Origin: Prevotella sp.
Lineage (GTDB): Bacteria; Bacteroidota; Bacteroidia; Bacteroidales; Bacteroidaceae
NCBI GenBank assembly: GCA_017449675.1
Contig: JAFTFG010000027.1
Location: forward strand, 1-64,000
DNA: 64,000 bases
Direction: 5' to 3'
In this document: positions 28,077 to 36,960 of the stretch, piece by piece
How the letters are laid out: the number at the start of each line of letters is the position of its first letter
Position numbering within the stretch: the first letter of the stretch is position 1
Program-made: the position numbers and the translations under genes
Notes under the pieces: generated by a model
The model's database searches: none
Seen by the model: the letters and a program-made list of their open reading frames with translations, nothing else
What the model was told of the DNA's origin: nothing

Positions 28077-29042
28077 ATGAACCAGAAGAAGATTTTATTC
28101 GTTGCGATACTGATGATGGTATCTGCTATGACTTTCGCACAGTCAAAAGTTTATTATACCAAAGAGATTACTCCTGAGTCACTGGTGAAGATATACAAAG
28201 CACTTGGCGTGGAGGCGAAAGGTCGTGTAGCCGTGAAGATCTCTACTGGTGAGGGGGGCAACACGCACTATCTGAAACCTACTTTCATCCGCAATCTCGT
28301 GGAGGAGGTCAACGGTACTATCGTGGAGTGCTGCACGGCATATGGTGGTACCCGTCAGGACAAGAGCAAACACTGGGAGACCATCCATGACCATGGCTTT
28401 GACAGCATCTTCGCCGTGGATATCATGGACGAGTTTGGCGAGATTCGTATTCCCATCAAAGACCATAAATACCTGAAATACGATATCGTAGGAGAGCACC
28501 TTGCCAACTATAACTTCATGATCAATCTCGCCCACTTCAAGGGACATGCCATGGGTGGCTTCGGCGGTGTTCTGAAAAATGCCTCTATTGGTGTTGCCTC
28601 TACCGCAGGGAAGGCATATATCCACTCTGCTGGCAAGACAACAGACGCTAAACTAGCCTGGACACCTGGATATATCGCTGCTGGTAAGACACAGGACTCC
28701 TTCCTGGAGTCGATGGCTGCCGCTGCCCAGGCTGTACATAACTACTTCGGAGAGAATATCCTATATATTAATGTGATGAACAACATGTCGGTAGACTGCG
28801 ACTGCGACGGACATCCCGCCAAGCCAGAACTACAGGACATGGGTATCATGGCATCACTCGACCCCGTTGCTGTTGACCAGGCTTGTCTCGACATGGTATT
28901 CAACTACCAAGGAAAGCCCGGTGACGACAACAAACCACTCATCCAACGTATCAACCGACAGCACGGCACCTATATCACCGACTATGCGGAGAAGATTGGA
29001 CTGGGTAGTAAACAGTACACACTCATTAAACTAGACGAATAA
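28077..29042 (+). CDS. Secreted DUF362 protein
   Basis: A 321-residue protein with a signal peptide (KKILFVAILMMVSAMTFAQ) and one DUF362 domain, with hallmarks VAVKISTGEGGNTHYLKPTFI, FMINLAHFKGHAMGGFGGVLKN and MASLDPVAVDQACLDMV. Many DUF362 proteins carry ferredoxin-like Fe-S motifs; here only scattered cysteines (for example VECCTAYGG and DCDCDG) are present, with no CxxCxxCxxxC. Function unknown. It converges with the oxidoreductase operon. Confidence 0.85.
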   Translation: MNQKKILFVAILMMVSAMTFAQSKVYYTKEITPESLVKIYKALGVEAKGRVAVKISTGEGGNTHYLKPTFIRNLVEEVNGTIVECCTAYGGTRQDKSKHWETIHDHGFDSIFAVDIMDEFGEIRIPIKDHKYLKYDIVGEHLANYNFMINLAHFKGHAMGGFGGVLKNASIGVASTAGKAYIHSAGKTTDAKLAWTPGYIAAGKTQDSFLESMAAAAQAVHNYFGENILYINVMNNMSVDCDCDGHPAKPELQDMGIMASLDPVAVDQACLDMVFNYQGKPGDDNKPLIQRINRQHGTYITDYAEKIGLGSKQYTLIKLDE

Positions 29043-29089
29043 AGAAGTATAAACAAAAGAGATTTACCTTCTCTTAAATTATACTTTCT
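29043..29089. terminator. Hairpin between converging DUF362 and gamma-subunit genes
   Basis: Outer arms AGAAGTATAA and TTATACTTTCT enclose an inner AAGAGA/TCTCTT stem (29057-29075). The gamma-subunit stop (29079-29081) lies in the right arm. Confidence 0.6.
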
Positions 29090-29621
29090 CTATAATCTTG
29101 CCACCCTCCTCGATAGCCTGCATATTGAGGGGAATCATCTCATGATGACGCTCTGGCAGGGTTTTGAAGAGAGCCTTCTCTACGCCCTTGGTACTGACAA
29201 CAGGGGCAACCTTGAGAAGTCCGCCTAAAACTATCATGTTGAACACCTTACCATTCTTCATCTCAGCAGCCTTGTCCATCGCATCAATACGGTAGATGGT
29301 GATATCCTTACGGGTGGGAGGATTGATGATACCATAACCATCGTAGATGAGGATACCACCAGCCTTTACTTTCGGTTCAAACTTCTCCAACGAGGGTTGG
29401 TTAAGCACAATAGCGATATCGAATTTACTGAGGATAGGAGAACTGATCTTCTCATCGCTCACGATGACAGTCACATTAGCAGTACCACCACGCTGTTCTG
29501 GACCATAGGCAGGCATCCACGTCACCTCCTTGTCGTCCATCAGACCCGAATAGGCAAGAATCTTACCCATTGACAGCACACCTTGTCCTCCAAAACCGCT
29601 TATAATGATTTCTTTCTTCAT
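29079..29621 (-). CDS. 2-oxoacid:ferredoxin oxidoreductase gamma subunit (KorC/VorA-type)
   Basis: A 180-residue subunit of the thiamine-dependent, ferredoxin-reducing 2-oxoacid oxidoreductases. The family motif GFGGQGVLSMGKILAYSG is at residues 9-26, and MPAYGPEQRGGTANVTVIVSD follows. Its ATG overlaps the beta-subunit stop (ATGA). It is last in the operon order ferredoxin-alpha-beta-gamma, the four-subunit architecture known for 2-oxoglutarate and branched-chain 2-oxoacid enzymes. Confidence 0.92.
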   Translation of the reverse strand: MKKEIIISGFGGQGVLSMGKILAYSGLMDDKEVTWMPAYGPEQRGGTANVTVIVSDEKISSPILSKFDIAIVLNQPSLEKFEPKVKAGGILIYDGYGIINPPTRKDITIYRIDAMDKAAEMKNGKVFNMIVLGGLLKVAPVVSTKGVEKALFKTLPERHHEMIPLNMQAIEEGGKIIEKV

Positions 29622-30382
29622 ATCGTCGTATCTTTTAAGTCACCTTTCGGATAATAGTTGAACATGTGTTCCTGCATCCACTCATTGGCAGCCTTCGGCG
29701 ACATCTTCCAACCACTGTTACAGGTAGATACAATCTCCACGAGGCTACTACCCTTCCCAGCCATAGAAGCCTCAAAAGCCTTACGAATAGCCTTCTTAGC
29801 GGAACGGATAGCGGCTACCGTCTCCACTGATTGGCGAGTGACGTAGCAAGTACCCTCCAATGTGGCAGCAATCTCCGTGATATGTAGGGGATAGCCGTGA
29901 AGATCGGCACGACGACCATATGGACAAGTTGATGTCTTCATTCCCATCAGTGTGGTAGGAGCCATCTGCCCCCCCGTCATACCATAGATCGCGTTATTAA
30001 TAAAGATGATGGCGATATTCTCACCACGATTCAGTGCATGGATCGTCTCACAAGTACCGATACATGCCAAATCGCCATCACCCTGATAGGTGAATACCAA
30101 ACGATCGGGCCACAGACGCTTAATGGCTGTAGCCACTGCGGGAGCACGTCCATGAGCAGCCTCCTGCCAGTCAATGTCCAGGTAATTATAGGCGAAAACG
30201 GCACATCCTACAGGACTGACACCAATGGTCTTCTCCTCCATTCCCATCTCCTCAATGACCTCAGCCACGAGTTTATGTACCACACCATGCGAACAACCAG
30301 GGCAATAGTGCATGTGGTTGTCATTCATCAGTGCCGGCTTCTGATATACTAAGTTCTCAGGACTTACAATCTGATTTTCCAT
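29618..30382 (-). CDS. 2-oxoacid:ferredoxin oxidoreductase beta subunit, ThDP-binding
   Basis: A 254-residue subunit that binds thiamine diphosphate and an Fe-S cluster. The N-terminal HYCPGCSHG carries the first Cys pair. The ThDP/Mg motif GDGDLACIGTCETIHALNRGENIAIIFINNAIYGMTGGQMAPTT is split here only by reading on: GDGDLACIGT is at about 107-116 and NNAIYGMTGGQ at about 134-144. The substrate (2-oxoglutarate or branched-chain 2-oxoacids) cannot be told from sequence by eye. Confidence 0.92.
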   Translation of the reverse strand: MENQIVSPENLVYQKPALMNDNHMHYCPGCSHGVVHKLVAEVIEEMGMEEKTIGVSPVGCAVFAYNYLDIDWQEAAHGRAPAVATAIKRLWPDRLVFTYQGDGDLACIGTCETIHALNRGENIAIIFINNAIYGMTGGQMAPTTLMGMKTSTCPYGRRADLHGYPLHITEIAATLEGTCYVTRQSVETVAAIRSAKKAIRKAFEASMAGKGSSLVEIVSTCNSGWKMSPKAANEWMQEHMFNYYPKGDLKDTTI

Positions 30383-30421
30383 AATTTCTTTTACTAGATT
30401 TCCGGATTATTCTTGAATGCT

Positions 30422-31501
30422 CTAGATTAACTTCTTTAAAGACTCCACTATCTCCTCTGGCTCAGGAACGATACCACCTAAGCGACCGAACTGCTCAACA
30501 GGTACAGCACCGTTGACAGCAAGACGTACATCTTGCACCATCTGACCCGCATTGATCTCAACAACCAATACACCCTTCTTATCCTTTGCCATTTCTGCGA
30601 TTTGCTTTGAGGGGAACGGCCATAGTGTAATCGGTCGGAGCATACCGACCTTAATACCTTCCTCACGTGCCATCTCTATGCCTTTCTGTGTCAGACGAGC
30701 AGCCGAGCCAAAGGCGACAATCAGTATTTCAGCATCCTCACAGAAAAGTGTCTCATAACGAACCTCCCTCTCCTGAATTTCCTTGTACTTTTCCTGTAAA
30801 TGGATGTTACGAGCCTCCATTATTTCAGGTTTCAGTTCCAATGAGGTAATGATATTCGGTTTACGATCCTTCGTACGACCGATAGTAGCCCAAGGACATT
30901 GTTGACGGATTTCCTCCTCCGTACGACGGGGCTTATAAGGAGGCAACACGATCTTTTCCATCATCTGGCCTATGACACCATCTGACAGGATCATGGCAGG
31001 ATTGCGATATTTGAATGCCAACTCAAAGGCTAAATCCACGAAGTCGGCCATCTCCTGTACAGAATTAGGAGCCAGCACAATAACATTATAGTCACCATTA
31101 CCACCACCACGGGTAGCCTGGAAATAATCTCCCTGAGAAGGTTGTATCGTTCCCAGTCCAGGGCCGCCACGCTGTACGTTGACAAAGACACCCGGCAATT
31201 CTGCGCCAGCCATATAGGTAATACCCTCTTGCATCAGAGCCACCCCTGGAGACGACGAAGATGTCAATACTTTCTTACCAGCAGCGGCACCACCGTATAT
31301 CATATTGATAGAGGCCACCTCACTCTCTGCTTGCAAGACCACCATTCCTGTAGTTTCCCAAGGCTTCAACTCAGCCAATGTCTCAATCACTTCACTCTGT
31401 GGTGTAATCGGATAACCAAAATATCCGTCAGCACCGCAGCGAATGGCAGCATGGGCTATCGCCTCATTGCCCTTCATCAATGTTACTTCCTGATTTGTCA
31501 T
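30422..31501 (-). CDS. 2-oxoacid:ferredoxin oxidoreductase alpha subunit (KorA/VorB-type)
   Basis: A 359-residue catalytic subunit with the N-terminal pyruvate:ferredoxin oxidoreductase fold (GNEAIAHAAIRCGADGYFGYPITPQSEVIE, in two parts across residues 10-40), a central domain with RGGPGLGTIQPSQGDYFQAT, and a C-terminal domain II (LIVAFGSAARLTQKGIEMA). It forms the active site with the beta subunit. The reaction is 2-oxoacid + CoA + oxidised ferredoxin to acyl-CoA + CO2 + reduced ferredoxin, oxygen-sensitive and typical of anaerobes. In related genomes this subunit is named KorA or VorB. Confidence 0.92.
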   Translation of the reverse strand: MTNQEVTLMKGNEAIAHAAIRCGADGYFGYPITPQSEVIETLAELKPWETTGMVVLQAESEVASINMIYGGAAAGKKVLTSSSSPGVALMQEGITYMAGAELPGVFVNVQRGGPGLGTIQPSQGDYFQATRGGGNGDYNVIVLAPNSVQEMADFVDLAFELAFKYRNPAMILSDGVIGQMMEKIVLPPYKPRRTEEEIRQQCPWATIGRTKDRKPNIITSLELKPEIMEARNIHLQEKYKEIQEREVRYETLFCEDAEILIVAFGSAARLTQKGIEMAREEGIKVGMLRPITLWPFPSKQIAEMAKDKKGVLVVEINAGQMVQDVRLAVNGAVPVEQFGRLGGIVPEPEEIVESLKKLI

Positions 31502-31505
31502 CTTC

Positions 31506-31736
31506 TTACTCCTCCACTTTTTTACGATAAACCGTAATACATCCGTCGGGACATACCACAGCGCATGAGGTACATCCCGTACATTTGTCTATCTGCACAG
31601 GCTCCACATAGGGATAACCCCGCATGTTCACTCGATTTGCCAAGGCAATAACCTGTTGAGGGCAGGCGCTGACACACAACACACAACCCTTACAACGATC
31701 AGTATTCACTACGATGGCACCTTTTATCTTCGCCAT
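31506..31736 (-). CDS. Ferredoxin-like delta subunit, two 4Fe-4S clusters (KorD-type)
   Basis: A 76-residue polyferredoxin with two complete cluster motifs, CKGCVLCVSACPQQ and CTGCTSCAVVCPDGC. It passes electrons from the oxidoreductase. It lies 4 bp before the alpha subunit and 15 bp after the TPR microprotein. Confidence 0.93.
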   Translation of the reverse strand: MAKIKGAIVVNTDRCKGCVLCVSACPQQVIALANRVNMRGYPYVEPVQIDKCTGCTSCAVVCPDGCITVYRKKVEE

Positions 31737-31751
31737 AATTATTGTATTTAT

Positions 31752-31931
31752 TTATGGATTATACGCATCCTTATGATAGAAACTCATGATATCATCAAGC
31801 ATTCGTTTCGCCTCTACGGCAGGACTCTCCGGATCTAGTTCCGCAGCCTTGATATAGCAGTTAATCGCTTCCTGCCAGTTGCCCTGTTTCCGATAGGCAT
31901 TGCCCTGCTCGTAATACTCCTGTGCGGTCAT
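31752..31931 (-). CDS. 59-residue TPR microprotein
   Basis: Reads [20 protein letters not shown], continues [16 protein letters not shown] and ends KDAYNP. One tetratricopeptide repeat is clear (residues 5-36), followed by a helix. Its ATG overlaps the folD stop by four bases (ATGA), and korD starts 15 bp downstream, so it is translationally coupled inside the operon. It may be an assembly or interaction factor for the oxidoreductase; that is inference from position only. Confidence 0.8.
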   Translation of the reverse strand: MTAQEYYEQGNAYRKQGNWQEAINCYIKAAELDPESPAVEAKRMLDDIMSFYHKDAYNP

Positions 31932-32812
31932 TTGTAATACTCACGCTTACCTGCGGCAAGGGTATTCTTCATCAGCGAGCAGATGGTCATCGGACCCACT
32001 CCACCAGGAACGGGAGTGATATAGGAGCATTTCTCTGCCACCTCGTCAAACTTCACATCACCATTCAGTCGGAAACCGCTCTTGCGAGTGGCATCTGGCA
32101 CACGGGTCGTACCAACATCGATGATCACGGCACCCTCCTTCACCATATCGGCAGTCACGAAATCGGGCTGTCCGATAGCGGCGATGATGATATCCGCCTC
32201 ACGGCACTCCTCCTTCAACGTTTTGGAACGAGAGTGGCATACGGTGACGGTGGCATCGCCATATTGTTTCTGCATCATCAACTGAGCCATGGGTTTACCC
32301 ACGATATTGGAACGCCCCAGAATAACGCATTTCTTACCACTCGTCTCAATGTTATAGCGCTTCAACAAGGTAATGATTCCTAATGGAGTAGCAGAGATAA
32401 AACAAGGCAGACCGATAGCCATACGTCCCACGTTGATAGGATGGAAACCATCCACATCCTTACGATAGTCGATAGCCTCGATAATCTTCTGCTCGTCAAT
32501 ATGCTTAGGAAGGGGTAACTGTACGATGAAGCCATCGACATCAGCATCCTTGTTCAACTTATCCACACAAGCCAAAAGTTCCTCCTCAGTGATATCGGCC
32601 TCATAGCGGATAAGGGTCGACTTGAAACCACAAGCCTCACAGGCCAGCACCTTATTCTTCACATAGGTCTCACTACCACCGTCATGGCCCACCAATACTG
32701 CGGCAAGATGGGGCTGTTTACCACCACGTGCCACCATCTCTTTTACCTCCTCGGCAATCTCCGCCTTGATAGCGGTTGCCGTTGCTTTTCCATCTATCAG
32801 TTGCATATACAT
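31928..32812 (-). CDS. folD: Bifunctional methylenetetrahydrofolate dehydrogenase/cyclohydrolase
   Basis: A 294-residue enzyme of one-carbon metabolism that interconverts methylene-, methenyl- and formyl-tetrahydrofolate using NAD(P). The signatures are [19 protein letters not shown] with the catalytic Lys, [29 protein letters not shown], and the Rossmann segment [30 protein letters not shown] is near the C terminus. Starts at residue 1 or 3 (MYM) are both possible. It links ffh upstream to the oxidoreductase genes downstream. Confidence 0.96.
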   Translation of the reverse strand: MYMQLIDGKATATAIKAEIAEEVKEMVARGGKQPHLAAVLVGHDGGSETYVKNKVLACEACGFKSTLIRYEADITEEELLACVDKLNKDADVDGFIVQLPLPKHIDEQKIIEAIDYRKDVDGFHPINVGRMAIGLPCFISATPLGIITLLKRYNIETSGKKCVILGRSNIVGKPMAQLMMQKQYGDATVTVCHSRSKTLKEECREADIIIAAIGQPDFVTADMVKEGAVIIDVGTTRVPDATRKSGFRLNGDVKFDEVAEKCSYITPVPGGVGPMTICSLMKNTLAAGKREYYK

Positions 32813-32893
32813 ATTAACTTTTTTGACAGATTAACATATTAACGATTCTAATAAAAAGTTATTCTGTTATTTTGTCTTTACCTGTTACTTTGT
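32813..32893 (-). repeat. Degenerate octamer repeat, ffh/folD junction
   Basis: Plus-strand 8-mers such as AGATTAAC ATATTAAC, then TATTCTGT TATTTTGT, fill most of the gap. A similar text lies between ilvB and ilvD (15525-15585). Confidence 0.65.
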
Positions 32894-34246
32894 CTAGAAT
32901 TTCGGCATACCGCCCCGCATTTTCATGGCTGCAGCCATCTGAGCCATCTTCGAATTACCGGCTCCTGCCACCATCTTCATCATCTTGCGCATCTGGTCAA
33001 ATTGTTTAATAAGACGATTGACTTCCTCAATCTTCGTACCAGACCCCTTGGCAATACGTTGGCGACGACTCTGGTTCAAGATATCCGGATTAGCGCGCTC
33101 CTTAGGTGTCATGGAGTTGATAATCGCCTCTATACCCTTGAAGGCATTATCGTCTATATCAATATCCTTAATCGCCTTACCGACACCAGGAATCATTCCT
33201 GCCAGATCTTTAATGTTACCCATCTTCTTGATCTGCTGAATCTGTCCCATGAAGTCATCGAAGTCAAACTTGTTCTTACGGATTTTCTTCTCTAAGCGCT
33301 TGGCTTCCTCCTCGTCAAACTGCTCCTGGGCACGCTCCACCAGACTGACGATATCACCCATACCAAGAATACGGTCAGCCATACGCTCTGGGTGGAACAC
33401 ATCAATAGCCTCCATTTTCTCACCAGTACCCACAAACTTGATTGGTTTGGTAACAACGGTACGGATAGAGAGGGCTGCACCTCCCCGGGTATCACCGTCA
33501 AGTTTGGTCAGCACCACGCCGTCGAAGTCCAAACGGTCGTTGAACTCCTTGGCAGTATTTACTGCATCCTGACCCGTCATCGCATCAACGACGAAGAGGG
33601 TCTCATCCGGATGGACGGCTTCTTTCAGCGTGGCTATCTCGTTCATCATCTCCTCGTCGACAGCCAGACGACCGGCGGTATCGATGATGACCACATTATA
33701 GTTTTTTGCCTTTGCCTCCTTAATGGCGTTATTGGCAATCTCAACCACATTCTTATTGTCGGGTTCTGAATAAACAGGAACGCCCACACCTTCACCCACT
33801 ACGTGCAACTGTTGAATAGCAGCAGGGCGGTAAACGTCACATGCCACCAATAATGGATTCTTATGCTGCTTATTCTTCAGCATATTAGCCAGTTTACCGC
33901 TAAACGTGGTCTTACCGGATCCTTGCAGACCAGACATCAGGATAATAGCAGGACGTCCCTCGAGATTCAGGTCGACAGCCTTGCCGCCCATCAGTTCAGC
34001 CAACTCGTCATGTACGATTTTCACCATTAACTGTCCCGGCTTCACGGCTGTGAGCACATTCATACCCATCGCCTTCTGCTTAACAGTATCGGTAAAGTTC
34101 TTTGCAACCTTATAGTTGACATCGGCATCCAACAACGCACGGCGGACATCCTTCATGGTCTCTGCTACGTTAATCTCGGTGATTTTCCCCTCACCCTTCA
34201 GTATCTTGAACGACCGTTCCAGTCTATCTGATAAATTCTCAAACAT
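32894..34246 (-). CDS. ffh: Signal recognition particle protein Ffh (SRP54)
   Basis: A 450-residue GTPase that binds 4.5S RNA and signal sequences for cotranslational targeting. N domain about 1-90; G domain with GLQGSGKTTFSGKLA (P-loop, about 105-119), DVYRPAAIQQL, DTAGRLAVDEE and TKLDGDTRGGAA; methionine-rich M domain from about 330, ending MAAAMKMRGGMPKF. Complete. Confidence 0.97.
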   Translation of the reverse strand: MFENLSDRLERSFKILKGEGKITEINVAETMKDVRRALLDADVNYKVAKNFTDTVKQKAMGMNVLTAVKPGQLMVKIVHDELAELMGGKAVDLNLEGRPAIILMSGLQGSGKTTFSGKLANMLKNKQHKNPLLVACDVYRPAAIQQLHVVGEGVGVPVYSEPDNKNVVEIANNAIKEAKAKNYNVVIIDTAGRLAVDEEMMNEIATLKEAVHPDETLFVVDAMTGQDAVNTAKEFNDRLDFDGVVLTKLDGDTRGGAALSIRTVVTKPIKFVGTGEKMEAIDVFHPERMADRILGMGDIVSLVERAQEQFDEEEAKRLEKKIRKNKFDFDDFMGQIQQIKKMGNIKDLAGMIPGVGKAIKDIDIDDNAFKGIEAIINSMTPKERANPDILNQSRRQRIAKGSGTKIEEVNRLIKQFDQMRKMMKMVAGAGNSKMAQMAAAMKMRGGMPKF

Positions 34247-34272
34247 ATATGTACCTTATTTATATTGGACGA

Positions 34273-34280
34273 CAAAGGTA
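34273..34280 (-). promoter_or_regulatory. -7 box of ffh
   Basis: TACCTTTG on the minus strand, leaving a leader of about 22 nt. Confidence 0.6.
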
Positions 34281-34306
34281 CAAAGAAAAAACGAGACTTA
34301 CAAATA

Positions 34307-34921
34307 TTAAACCTCGTTTTTCATTATTTTACTCTTCTCATATACGTCCCTCTGTTGTTGAGAGAACTCACAGCCGCAATACAGTTGGTTATAGAAACCA
34401 AATTCCTTCAACAGTTGGTTACGACGCTCATAGAGTCCACCTTTACGCCAGTTCTGAGCCCAGAAACGAGTACCCTTCACGGTCTGCTCCGCAAGATGTC
34501 CGGCACACTCAATCTGCTCCAGACTCTTCCAACGTGAGGAGGCTAGTGTGGTGGTGAAATAATGCAGGTTCAACCGTTGGGCCTCCTTGGCTGCTTCTGT
34601 CAGACGAAGCAGGAAACACTGTTCACAGCGCTTTCCACGCTCAGGTTCTCCTTCCAAGCCACAAACCCCATCCAACCATTGCTCATGGTCGTAATCGCCA
34701 TCTATCCATTTCAGTCCCAGACTCTCCGCATGCCGCTTGCTCTCATTCTTTCGGATCTCATACTCCTCACGAGGATAGATATTCGGATTATAATAGAAGA
34801 TAGTAGGACGGATATCATGCCGCATCATCCATTCCACGATGGCTGATGAACAGGGAGCACAACAGGCATGGAGCAACACCTCATGCAAGCCCACAGGAAT
34901 CTGTATGGCAGATTGTTTCAT
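34307..34921 (-). CDS. queH: Epoxyqueuosine reductase QueH
   Basis: A 204-residue enzyme (former DUF208) that reduces epoxyqueuosine to queuosine in tRNA, the non-cobalamin counterpart of QueG. Conserved cysteines are present in [11 protein letters not shown] (adjacent Cys pair and CxxC), CEQCFLLRL and LYCGCEFS, which in the family hold a 4Fe-4S cluster and a second metal. Its ATG overlaps the stop of the DnaJ-like gene by four bases (ATGA). Confidence 0.93.
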   Translation of the reverse strand: MKQSAIQIPVGLHEVLLHACCAPCSSAIVEWMMRHDIRPTIFYYNPNIYPREEYEIRKNESKRHAESLGLKWIDGDYDHEQWLDGVCGLEGEPERGKRCEQCFLLRLTEAAKEAQRLNLHYFTTTLASSRWKSLEQIECAGHLAEQTVKGTRFWAQNWRKGGLYERRNQLLKEFGFYNQLYCGCEFSQQQRDVYEKSKIMKNEV

Positions 34922-35721
34922 AGTCCTCGGGCTTTCCAGATACGGTCTTTCGCATCGTTGATCTCCTGAAATTTCTTCTCTGCAGCCCTACGAATATCAT
35001 CGCCAAGGGCAGCCACCTTGTCAGGATGATGTTTCAAGGCAAGTTTGCGATAGGCCTTCTTCACCTCGTCGTCACTGGCATTAGGCGACACCCCCAGTAC
35101 ACGATAGGCTGACTCCAGATCATTCTTACCCAGTCCTAGCATCGAATCAATATCATCCGATGACATACGTAACCACAAGGCACATTCTTTCAGAGCAGCA
35201 ATCTCACTCTGGGGAACCCTACCATCTGCTTGGGCCACCATTACAAGGAAGTTAAGTAGTTGCAGCCGCTGTGAGGCATTCATATGACGGGCAATCTGCC
35301 GACAACAGTCTTCCACCGTATTTTTAAAAGACACCGTGCCTACCCTTTTCTGTTGTTCAAAGAGTTTCTTGAGGATATCATTACCCTCTACCACTGCCTG
35401 TTCTCCAAAGTTCTGACGTAACATCTGCCGTACCATCTCCATCTCGGAATGCATCACCTTGCCGTCGGCCTTGATGATATACGACGAGAGCACCAACATT
35501 GAGAACAAAAAACTGTTGCGCTGGCCCTGATATACTTGTTGACTACTATAAGTCTGCGACTGATAACCACTCTGTCCGTCAAACGTTCCTTGGGTCTCCG
35601 GGGTGTTCACCGCATCCATCATTGAGTCGAACAAACCACCCAGCACAATACCAGCCAGAGCACCTAACGGGCCTGCTGTCATCCAACCCAGGAAACCACC
35701 TATCCATCTTCCTAATGCCAT
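34918..35721 (-). CDS. TerB/DnaJ-domain protein (DjlA-like)
   Basis: A 267-residue protein with three parts. There is an N-terminal Gly-rich hydrophobic segment ([19 protein letters not shown], about residues 8-26, a possible membrane insert), a central TerB-like helical domain (about 70-185), and a C-terminal J domain (about 200-265) with the HPD motif in ALKHHPDKV, which stimulates Hsp70 ATPase. This architecture matches DjlA-type membrane co-chaperones. Middle gene of the HD-DnaJ-queH run. Confidence 0.88.
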   Translation of the reverse strand: MALGRWIGGFLGWMTAGPLGALAGIVLGGLFDSMMDAVNTPETQGTFDGQSGYQSQTYSSQQVYQGQRNSFLFSMLVLSSYIIKADGKVMHSEMEMVRQMLRQNFGEQAVVEGNDILKKLFEQQKRVGTVSFKNTVEDCCRQIARHMNASQRLQLLNFLVMVAQADGRVPQSEIAALKECALWLRMSSDDIDSMLGLGKNDLESAYRVLGVSPNASDDEVKKAYRKLALKHHPDKVAALGDDIRRAAEKKFQEINDAKDRIWKARGL

Positions 35722-35757
35722 ATCTCGTCTTTAAACTATAATGTTAATGTTTCATCT

Positions 35758-36420
35758 TCAATATTCGTGCCACCATACCGAAGCGTTCTGTTCCTCTCGC
35801 TCCAGATCGTCAATCAAGCACTCCGCCAGTTTCATCACCACTTCCTGCGGAACAAGGTAACGCTGGTCGTCAAGATGCGGATTGATGGATGAGAGGAAAT
35901 GGGGCATCTCTGCTTTATATACTTCTTTCATACGAAGACTATCAGCATTAACGCCCGAACAACTATAGGTAATATTTGCCAACCGGTCGCAGAGTTTTAC
36001 AAACGGGGCATAGGGAGTCTCCCTAATACCCAGATAATACTTCTCCCCCGCCCTTTCCGCACGGGTACGGCCTTTGTCATTGGTCAACGCATATACAATC
36101 TCTGTTGCCACCAATGCCTGTTCTTCTGTCATCCACTTCCGGGCCGTTTTCAACACATCATGATAGGTCTGTCGCGCATCCTCGATACTGTCATGATAAT
36201 AACCTCCAAAGAACAGAGGCAGGACACCTTGCTCGTCAGCACATACCAGATGGCCAAAATGACGGATACCGTCTACCACCATATCCAAATGGTACCCATA
36301 CGGTAACTCATCGCCATAAATCTGGTTAACACTGCGATGCAGTTCATGGGCAGACAGACGGATGCACTCTATCTGTTCGGCATACCGCTCTATCAATGTC
36401 TCAAACAAATCTTTTGTCAT
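35758..36420 (-). CDS. HD-domain phosphohydrolase, RelA/SpoT-hydrolase-like
   Basis: A 220-residue protein with an HD metal site in GGYYHDSIEDARQTY, the His-Asp...Glu-Asp pattern seen in (p)ppGpp hydrolases (SpoT, MESH1). An upstream conserved His lies in IRHFGHLV, and a later Asp in LCDRLANI. There is no synthetase or TGS domain. A ppGpp-hydrolase role is plausible but inferred; other HD phosphohydrolase functions are possible. The ATG at 36420 is chosen because its promoter box is at 36444-36451, so the longer frame from 36510 would start upstream of transcription. Confidence 0.8.
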   Translation of the reverse strand: MTKDLFETLIERYAEQIECIRLSAHELHRSVNQIYGDELPYGYHLDMVVDGIRHFGHLVCADEQGVLPLFFGGYYHDSIEDARQTYHDVLKTARKWMTEEQALVATEIVYALTNDKGRTRAERAGEKYYLGIRETPYAPFVKLCDRLANITYSCSGVNADSLRMKEVYKAEMPHFLSSINPHLDDQRYLVPQEVVMKLAECLIDDLEREEQNASVWWHEY

Positions 36421-36443
36421 CTTATCTCTATACTTCCACGCTA

Positions 36444-36451
36444 CAAAGATA
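36444..36451 (-). promoter_or_regulatory. -7 box of the HD-DnaJ-queH operon
   Basis: TATCTTTG on the minus strand, about 24 nt before the HD ATG, just past the small-RNA terminator. Confidence 0.6.
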
Positions 36452-36485
36452 CAAAAGAAGTAGATAATACGCAAAAGAAATACTG

Positions 36486-36567
36486 AAAAAAAATCGTTCC
36501 CCTGCCTCACGGCAAAGGAACGATCAACAAATTTATCAACTATTCATTGTTCTCCCCAACTGGGGAT
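36486..36567 (-). ncRNA. Candidate small RNA of about 82 nt
   Basis: On the minus strand a consensus promoter (36572-36602) is followed within about 85 nt by a strong intrinsic terminator: ATCGTTCC/GGAACGAT (36493-36524) with an inner TGCC/GGCA stem, then eight T residues. Between them are a CCCC-AGTT-GGGG hairpin at the 5' end and no credible reading frame (the only ATG opens three codons). The HD gene has its own promoter further downstream, so this looks like a separate transcript. Size and expression are predicted. Confidence 0.6.
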
Positions 36568-36571
36568 GGTG

Positions 36572-36602
36572 CAAAGGTATGATTTTTTAATGAAACCACA
36601 AA
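36572..36602 (-). promoter_or_regulatory. Promoter of the candidate small RNA
   Basis: TTTG (36599-36602), 19 nt, TACCTTTG (36572-36579), an exact consensus match. Confidence 0.7.
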
Positions 36603-36643
36603 GAATTTTGAAGAAAATTTTCAAAAAATACAATTTTTCTTTG

Positions 36644-36651
36644 TACCTTTG
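36644..36651 (+). promoter_or_regulatory. -7 box of the GlsB/YeaQ gene
   Basis: TACCTTTG, 43 nt before the ATG at 36694. It argues against the longer frame from 36649, which begins inside the box. Confidence 0.6.
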
Positions 36652-36693
36652 CCCTCAACTAGACAAAGAACAATTAAGTATTTTAGTACTATT

Positions 36694-36933
36694 ATGGGAA
36701 TTATTGGTTCAATTATTATCGGGTGTTTGGCCGGTTTTTGCGCTGGTAAGTTAATGAAAGGCGGCGGTTTCGGATTCATTATGAATCTTGTACTGGGTCT
36801 TTTTGGCGGACTGATCGGCGGTTGGCTGTTTGACCAGTTAGGTATTCAGTGGGGAGGTATTCTCGGTCAACTCGGAACAGCCATCATCGGTGCTGTTGCC
36901 ATCTTGTGGGTGGCCTCGCTCATCAAGAGATAA
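36694..36933 (+). CDS. GlsB/YeaQ/YmgE-family small membrane protein
   Basis: A 79-residue, very hydrophobic, Gly-rich protein with three predicted membrane segments (residues about 2-20, 27-48 and 56-76) and the family feature of repeated Gly motifs (GCLAGFCAGKLMKGGGFG, LGLFGGLIGGWLF). The family is described as transglycosylase-associated or general-stress proteins; the biochemical role is unknown. Confidence 0.85.
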   Translation: MGIIGSIIIGCLAGFCAGKLMKGGGFGFIMNLVLGLFGGLIGGWLFDQLGIQWGGILGQLGTAIIGAVAILWVASLIKR

Positions 36934-36960
36934 GGAAAGAATACATCCGAAGAATAACTA

